Positions 13,544-16,988 of a stretch of DNA of 16,988 nt are shown piece after piece (within the stretch, counting starts at the first letter, position 1; the number at the start of each line of letters is the position of its first letter). Below the pieces are notes generated by a model. That model had not been told where the DNA came from and ran no database searches. It saw only the letters and a list, made by a program, of their open reading frames with translations. This DNA comes from Candidatus Peribacteraceae bacterium. GTDB taxonomy: Bacteria > Patescibacteriota > Gracilibacteria > Peribacterales > Peribacteraceae. A program made the translations under genes and the position numbers. Location of the stretch: contig JALHMU010000014.1 in the NCBI GenBank assembly GCA_022843885.1, positions 1-16,988 of the forward strand, read 5' to 3'.

Positions 13544-13945
13544 TGGTGGAGATGCCGGGAATTGAACCCGGGTCCAACGTGTAGCTACCGTGCCCGTGCC
13601 ACCATGCCCATCTTCGTTATTCACGTTTATAAGAAGTGGGCGAAGAACAAACGTGAAGTTTGATATCTAATTGCGTATCGGAAAGCGACATCAGATTTTC
13701 CGAAGTCCTCGCTAGTGACGCCTGACCTCGCGTAGCGAGTATCAGCGAGCAGACGTGCCTCAATGAATGAGACTAAGCATATGCCGGCTGAAGCTGGAGG
13801 CGGGCGAACCCGTTCGCAGCTGCTGCGCGGAATGCATTAAGAGCTTTGCCAGCTATAAGGCGTACATGTGGGTAACGGAAACACATACAATCCCGGGTGG
13901 AAGCGACGCGTAACCAGATTCACGCTGTCGAAGCCTGTCATCCCC
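13544..13945 (-). ncRNA. ssrA: tmRNA (transfer-messenger RNA)
   Basis: The minus strand from 13945 begins GGGGATGACAGGCTTCGACA, the conserved tmRNA 5' end, and finishes GGCATCTCCACCA, the conserved 3' end with encoded CCA. The 5' GGGGATG and 3' CATCTCC form a 7-bp acceptor stem with one G-U pair. The T arm is CCGGG-TTCAATT-CCCGG. Length is about 402 nt, within the usual range and a little longer than E. coli. It is a one-piece (not permuted) tmRNA. It rescues stalled ribosomes with SmpB by adding an encoded tag; the tag is described separately. No tmRNA terminator is seen: the next gene's promoter follows at once. Confidence 0.95.
13773..13853 (-). other. tmRNA tag-coding region, 26-residue tag
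   Basis: The resume codon is placed at GCT, nt 93 from the tmRNA 5' end (about nt 90 in E. coli). The frame then encodes AGKALNAFRAAAANG followed by FARLQLQPAYA and TAG. The opening AGK matches the Bacillus subtilis tag start. At 26 residues it is long; most known tags are about 9-20, while Mycoplasma tags are similarly long. The end is AYA, not the usual LAA. A later in-frame Ala codon could be the true resume point and would shorten the tag. Confidence 0.6.
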
Positions 13946-13982
13946 ATGCTTTTAATGATCGTCCCTCCTGAGAGAGCACTTC

Positions 13983-13988
13983 ATTATA
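13983..13988 (-). promoter_or_regulatory. -10 element for ssrA, overlapping the upstream stop codon
   Basis: A perfect TATAAT on the minus strand overlaps the TAA stop of the 13984-14727 gene. Transcription from here would give a leader of about 30 nt, removable by RNase P to make the tmRNA 5' end at 13945. No clear -35 is seen. Confidence 0.5.
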
Positions 13989-14727
13989 CATCGTCTTCGT
14001 CATCCCAGAAATCATTTGCATCACTTTGTACCGGTGGCTGAGGAACCAAATAGACGAAGAGTGTGATGGATTGTGAGCCTGGAATCTCCTGAAGATATAC
14101 CCGATTATCCGAATGCCATGACTCTCGGAGCGCAACTCGAACTGCTTCTTTTGCATCTTCCATATCGTTTTCGTCGAGTCCGAAGCGGATTCTTTTCACC
14201 GTAATCGTGTCTTTCGGTGTAACGAGATGTTCCATATTCGAAATAGTCATCTCACCGCATTCATATGAATGTTCGATAATCGGATCAGTGACAAGTTCAT
14301 CAAACACTTTGATTCTTTTGGCGAAAGGAGTTTGCTCCACGTTTGCTGAGAACCAGTGCTTCACACGTGAGCTGATCGACTTTTTCGTGCGTTCTCGAGA
14401 GAGATTACGGCGGATCAACGTTGCCAGTACGCCTGATAGAATGTTCGATTTTCGTATAGCTGCTTCTTCCCCTGTCAGGTCCTTCAAATCCATTTCACTC
14501 TCGGAAGAGGGAAGTGTTGCGAGCGTCTGTAGAGTCCCATTTCCATCTCTACAGCATACGAAGAGAAATGCCCCGGATTCCTGCACGTGCAGTGTTTTCG
14601 GATCATAGCCGGCATCTTCGAGTGTCGGAGAGAGTTTTTGCCTTAGAAACGATTCCTGATCGTACACATCATAGAACGGAAGCCGATCTTCATTCATACG
14701 AGGACGGTTGTGGTCGTTGATCGACAT
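13984..14727 (-). CDS. Unknown protein with acidic tail, upstream of ssrA
   Basis: The protein has 247 residues beginning MSINDHNRPRMNEDRLPF. No signal or membrane segment is visible. The middle contains a basic helix (LIRRNLSRERTKKSISSRVKHWF, seen as RRNLSRERTKK and SRVKHWF), then a domain with alternating strands (KDTITVKRIRFGL and QSITLFVYLVPQPP). The C-terminus is strongly acidic (DANDFWDDEDDV). I do not recognise a family. A TATACT hexamer ends 8 nt before the ATG, supporting a short or absent leader. It lies 38 bases upstream of the tmRNA and the ssrA -10 overlaps its stop codon, so read-through into ssrA is possible, but a functional link to ribosome rescue is only a guess from position. 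Confidence 0.7.
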   Translation of the reverse strand: MSINDHNRPRMNEDRLPFYDVYDQESFLRQKLSPTLEDAGYDPKTLHVQESGAFLFVCCRDGNGTLQTLATLPSSESEMDLKDLTGEEAAIRKSNILSGVLATLIRRNLSRERTKKSISSRVKHWFSANVEQTPFAKRIKVFDELVTDPIIEHSYECGEMTISNMEHLVTPKDTITVKRIRFGLDENDMEDAKEAVRVALRESWHSDNRVYLQEIPGSQSITLFVYLVPQPPVQSDANDFWDDEDDV

Positions 14728-14735
14728 AGTGAGCG

Positions 14736-14741
14736 AGTATA
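14736..14741 (-). promoter_or_regulatory. -10 element for the 13984-14727 gene
   Basis: TATACT on the minus strand ends 8 nt before the ATG at 14727. Confidence 0.5.
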
Positions 14742-14816
14742 CCTATTTTCTACTGGAATCTCCTGGATTCCAAGTCCTTGTATATGCCACACTGAGGGCA
14801 CCTCCTCCACTTTTTT

Positions 14817-15020
14817 ATGGACCACATGGATCACAAAGAAATCGAAGCAAAATGTCAGGAATTCCTCAACAGTCTCGGCGTTCCGGGATTCATCGTCTTC
14901 GGTTGGCAAAAAGACAACCAAGAATTCGGTGTTGTCTCCAGTTACCATCAGATCCCTTCAAACGTCGCAGTGAAAGCGATGAGTTGGGCGCTGCATGACT
15001 TTGCAAACCGCGCGCTTTAA
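14817..15020 (+). CDS. Small conserved-looking hypothetical protein
   Basis: The protein has 67 residues beginning MDHMDHKEIEAKCQEFLNSL. The sequence GVPGFIVFGWQKDNQEFGVVSS and VAVKAMSWALHDFANRAL suggests a compact alpha/beta fold rather than a membrane helix. A second ATG three codons in (14826) is an equally good start. A TATATG hexamer at 14781-14786 would give a leader of about 24 nt; no Shine-Dalgarno motif is seen (the upstream ACCTCCTCC is the complement of one). No family is recognised. It converges on the next gene and the two stop codons share TTAA at 15017-15020. Confidence 0.6.
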   Translation: MDHMDHKEIEAKCQEFLNSLGVPGFIVFGWQKDNQEFGVVSSYHQIPSNVAVKAMSWALHDFANRAL

Positions 15021-15232
15021 GCGAGTATTCGACGCAAACGCGCGCTGAATCCTTGGCCGTAGCGTTCTCGCTCCTGTGCCAGCTCATCCTCATTGCGCTG
15101 CACTTCCTCACTACGTACTTTTGCCATAACACGTTCTCCGGCTTTGAGGAGTTCTTCTACATTAGGCAAAGGCTCAATCGTGATTTTTGGATTGTCGACC
15201 GTTGGTTCATCATCTTTGAGATTTTCGTTCAT
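15017..15232 (-). CDS. Small charged hypothetical protein
   Basis: The protein has 71 residues beginning MNENLKDDEPTVDNPK, acidic at the start and with a charged helix (EELLKAGERVMAKVRSEEV onward) ending in a basic tail (SARLRRILA). A start eight codons earlier at 15256 is open but lies within the TATAAT of a strong promoter, so 15232 is chosen. The leader would be about 15 nt and pyrimidine-rich. No homologue is recognised; it looks like a small helical, possibly coiled-coil, cytoplasmic protein. Confidence 0.6.
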   Translation of the reverse strand: MNENLKDDEPTVDNPKITIEPLPNVEELLKAGERVMAKVRSEEVQRNEDELAQERERYGQGFSARLRRILA

Positions 15233-15254
15233 CAGAAATGTGGAAAGAGGGCAC

Positions 15255-15283
15255 ATTATATGATCTGCGTTTTATTCTTTCAA
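15255..15283 (-). promoter_or_regulatory. Strong sigma70-type promoter (TTGAAA, 17 nt, TATAAT)
   Basis: TTGAAA (15283-15278) and TATAAT (15260-15255) have the optimal 17-nt spacer. It abuts the stop of the gene at 15284-15676 and drives the small gene starting at 15232, whose ATG is 22 nt downstream of the -10. Confidence 0.75.
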
Positions 15284-15676
15284 CTAAGTCGATGACTTTA
15301 AGATCACTCGCTCCAACCAGTTCGCAAATCCAAAGATCAACGTGAGGAAGATGTAGCCTCCGACACCACCGCCGTAGGTCAATGTGACGTATTCCGTGCT
15401 CATCAGCAGTGTGACTTGATACGTAATCCACAAGAAAACACCGTTTACGAGGATGATGGCAAGAATCGTTGCGAAGAGTTTCAGCGGGAAGGTAAGCAGG
15501 CTCAATACAGGACGCACCAGCAAGTTCATCAGTGTAATCAATGCACCGATGATGACATACGCTTGGATTCCGCCTGTCACGATGAAGTACTCAGGGAAGT
15601 AATGATCGAAGCCCCACACCAACGCAATGTTGAGCAAGAAGTGCAGGATCAGCCGGACGGCGTGGTTGGTTCTCAT
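15284..15676 (-). CDS. Phage-holin family IV (YvlD-like) membrane protein
   Basis: The protein has 130 residues with four hydrophobic helices at about residues 8-25, 37-54, 60-82 and 99-118. The segments LITLMNLLVRPVLSLLTFPLKL and LVNGVFLWITYQV are typical of the superfamily IV holin-like (YvlD) group, in particular Asn-x-x-x-Arg-Pro-x-x-x-x-Leu-Thr-x-Pro. Despite the name these are ordinary chromosomal membrane proteins of unknown role. Its ATG overlaps the ileS stop as ATGA (15673-15676), so it is translated by coupling with ileS. No lysis genes are nearby, so a phage origin is not supported. Confidence 0.8.
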   Translation of the reverse strand: MRTNHAVRLILHFLLNIALVWGFDHYFPEYFIVTGGIQAYVIIGALITLMNLLVRPVLSLLTFPLKLFATILAIILVNGVFLWITYQVTLLMSTEYVTLTYGGGVGGYIFLTLIFGFANWLERVILKSST

Positions 15677-16988
15677 AGTTTCTTGAACGTTAGTGTAACC
15701 TGCTTATCATCAATCTCAACTGTTTGCGTTGTTCCACCGGTTTTGCCGAGCGTGCTGCGCGTCTCACGTTCAATCATCTCTTTCTGTGACGCGACAATGT
15801 CATCGAGTCCATCGATCTGGAGGATGATCTGATCCGTAAACGCGAGGCCGCTCTCTTTTCTCGCAGATTGCACCGCGCGGATCACATCACGCGCGAGCCC
15901 TTCCTGCTGCAGTGCATCGCTTACTTCGGTATCGATCGTCACGACGATGCCGCGTTCACAGCCGACGAGCTTTCCTTCATGGCCTTGATAGATGATCTGC
16001 GCTTCTTCCGGTGTGAATGTTTCACCCAGGATGATCAGGTTGCCGTTCTTCTCCTCAAATTTTCCTTCTTTCGCAGCGCGGATGATCTCCTGCACTTTGC
16101 CACCAAGGCGCGGCCCGACTTTGCGCGCATCAATCTTCACAACACGATCCGCAATGTGCGTGACATCTGTTTCCTGTTTAACTTCTTTCACGTTGAGTTC
16201 ATCTTTGATGATGTCGCTCAAGACCGTCGTCTTGTCATTCGGTGGCAGCGCGAACGTCACGGACGCGAGTGGCTGGCGTACTTTGATCTTTGCTTCACTG
16301 CGCAGTGCCAGGCCTGATCCTACGATCGTGCGAGTTGCTTCCATTTCATGCAGCGTCTTCTGCTCTTTGTCGCTGATTTTGCGGCTCTTTGGCCAGTCGG
16401 TCATGTGGATACTGCCGTGTGCCGTGCCAACGAGGTTCAGATAGATCGCATCCGTCACGAACGGACAGAACGGTGCGAGCAATTGTGAGATCGTGAGCAG
16501 GACGCGGTACAACGTGTCGAATGCATTGGTCTGCTCGGCACCTTTTCCCGCGAAACGACGACGGCTCAAACGGATGTACCAGTTTGTAAGACTATCGATG
16601 GCATCCATCAGCTCGTCGCATGTCGATGAGAGTTGATAGGTATCGAGTTCTTTCGTCATGACATTGATCAACTCCTGCGTTTTGCTGACCATCCATTCAT
16701 CGAGAAGATCACCGGTTGGTTTCCAATCTTCCAGGGAGAATGTTTTCGGTGGGACAAATCCTGCCGCATTCGCGTACGTCACGAAGAAGTTGTAGGAGTT
16801 CCAGAGTGGTAAGAGCACGGAACGAACCGTTTCTTCTACATACTTTTCGGAGAAACGAAGATCCTCACCGCGGACGGCGGGGGAGCGCATCAACGCAAAG
16901 CGCACGGCATCCGCACCGTATTTTTCGGCTATACCAAGCGGTTCCGGGTAGTTCTTCAAGCGCTTGCTCATCTTCTTTCCATCTTCCG
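15673..16988 (-). CDS. ileS: Isoleucyl-tRNA synthetase, type 2, C-terminal part (5' end outside window)
   Basis: 437 complete codons are present, read from the window edge. The fragment opens with EDGKKMSKRLKNYPEP, the class I KMSKS signature in the form used by the eukaryote-like (type 2) enzyme. YGADAVRFALMRSPAVRGEDLRF follows, seen as YGADAVRFALM and SPAVRGEDLRF, both typical of this type. Next comes an anticodon-binding helical domain (around NWYIRLSRRRFAGKG and the SQLLAPFCPFVTDAIY block). The C-terminal extension contains LRSEAKIKVRQPLASV and EGLARDVIRAVQSARKESGL, as in type 2 IleRS. The enzyme charges tRNA-Ile in the cytoplasm. Type 2 enzymes are generally insensitive to mupirocin. The Rossmann HIGH half and the editing domain lie outside the window. 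The downstream membrane protein overlaps it by ATGA. Confidence 0.95.
   Translation of the reverse strand, partial: EDGKKMSKRLKNYPEPLGIAEKYGADAVRFALMRSPAVRGEDLRFSEKYVEETVRSVLLPLWNSYNFFVTYANAAGFVPPKTFSLEDWKPTGDLLDEWMVSKTQELINVMTKELDTYQLSSTCDELMDAIDSLTNWYIRLSRRRFAGKGAEQTNAFDTLYRVLLTISQLLAPFCPFVTDAIYLNLVGTAHGSIHMTDWPKSRKISDKEQKTLHEMEATRTIVGSGLALRSEAKIKVRQPLASVTFALPPNDKTTVLSDIIKDELNVKEVKQETDVTHIADRVVKIDARKVGPRLGGKVQEIIRAAKEGKFEEKNGNLIILGETFTPEEAQIIYQGHEGKLVGCERGIVVTIDTEVSDALQQEGLARDVIRAVQSARKESGLAFTDQIILQIDGLDDIVASQKEMIERETRSTLGKTGGTTQTVEIDDKQVTLTFKKL

Noticed and set aside
13439..13624. Open frame of 61 codons on the minus strand
   Set aside because: It lies across the 3' end of the tmRNA and the next promoter; the RNA gene explains the sequence.
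13961..13972. AGGAGGG on the minus strand, a strong Shine-Dalgarno-like match
   Set aside because: No start codon or reading frame follows; it lies in the tmRNA leader.
15284..15676. Possible phage remnant because of the holin-like family name
   Set aside because: No endolysin, structural or integrase genes nearby; the YvlD-like group is chromosomal and the gene is coupled to ileS.

Overview
This window looks like a compact bacterial chromosome segment of roughly 45-50% GC. It carries about 20 closely packed genes on both strands, one tmRNA gene, and no insertion sequence, integrase, phage module or CRISPR array that I can see. UGA is used as a normal stop (for example in the TspO-like gene, the 4305-5396 gene and ileS), so this is not a UGA-recoded lineage such as Gracilibacteria or Absconditabacteria. 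Four traits together suggest a Patescibacteria/CPR genome, perhaps a Peregrinibacteria/Peribacteria-type lineage: many small membrane proteins, a eukaryote-like (type 2) isoleucyl-tRNA synthetase, almost no Shine-Dalgarno sequences, and promoters that run directly into start codons. That placement is an inference, not a demonstration.

Layout. 1-1100: a partial DoxX-like membrane protein and a membrane-anchored TPR-like protein, both on minus, with an intrinsic terminator between them. 1200-3430, plus strand: a small conserved soluble protein, a second DoxX-like protein, a shortened TspO/MBR protein, a glycine-rich membrane peptide and a lipoprotein. 3435-5396: a DUF1801 protein (minus), then a DUF4383 membrane protein coupled to a secreted protein of unknown function (plus). 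5390-7971, minus: a membrane-anchored FAD-dependent oxidase overlapping a membrane-anchored alpha/beta hydrolase. 8106-8414: a YdeI/OmpD-associated-like protein. 8430-12133, minus: a two-gene operon with a 1056-residue SF2 helicase ending in seven tandem copies of a 70-82 residue module, plus a 176-residue partner. 12214-13505, minus: a VOC (PhnB-like) protein and a haem-oxygenase-fold (TenA/PqqC/CADD-like) protein. 13544-13945: ssrA (tmRNA), encoding an unusually long tag. 13984-15232: three small unknown genes. 15284 to the end: a four-helix YvlD/holin-IV-type membrane protein coupled to the 3' part of ileS.

The most notable items are: (i) the helicase with seven C-terminal repeats, a modular architecture that I cannot match to a named family; (ii) the repeated geometry of a -10 hexamer followed by 6-9 nt and then ATG in front of eleven genes, pointing to leaderless transcription as the main mode of initiation, with a second class using 22-25 nt and a pyrimidine-rich leader; (iii) a tmRNA tag of 26 residues ending in AYA rather than LAA; and (iv) a TspO homologue lacking the first transmembrane helix. 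All gene-free gaps are below 300 bases; what they hold is listed as promoters, terminators or hairpins.
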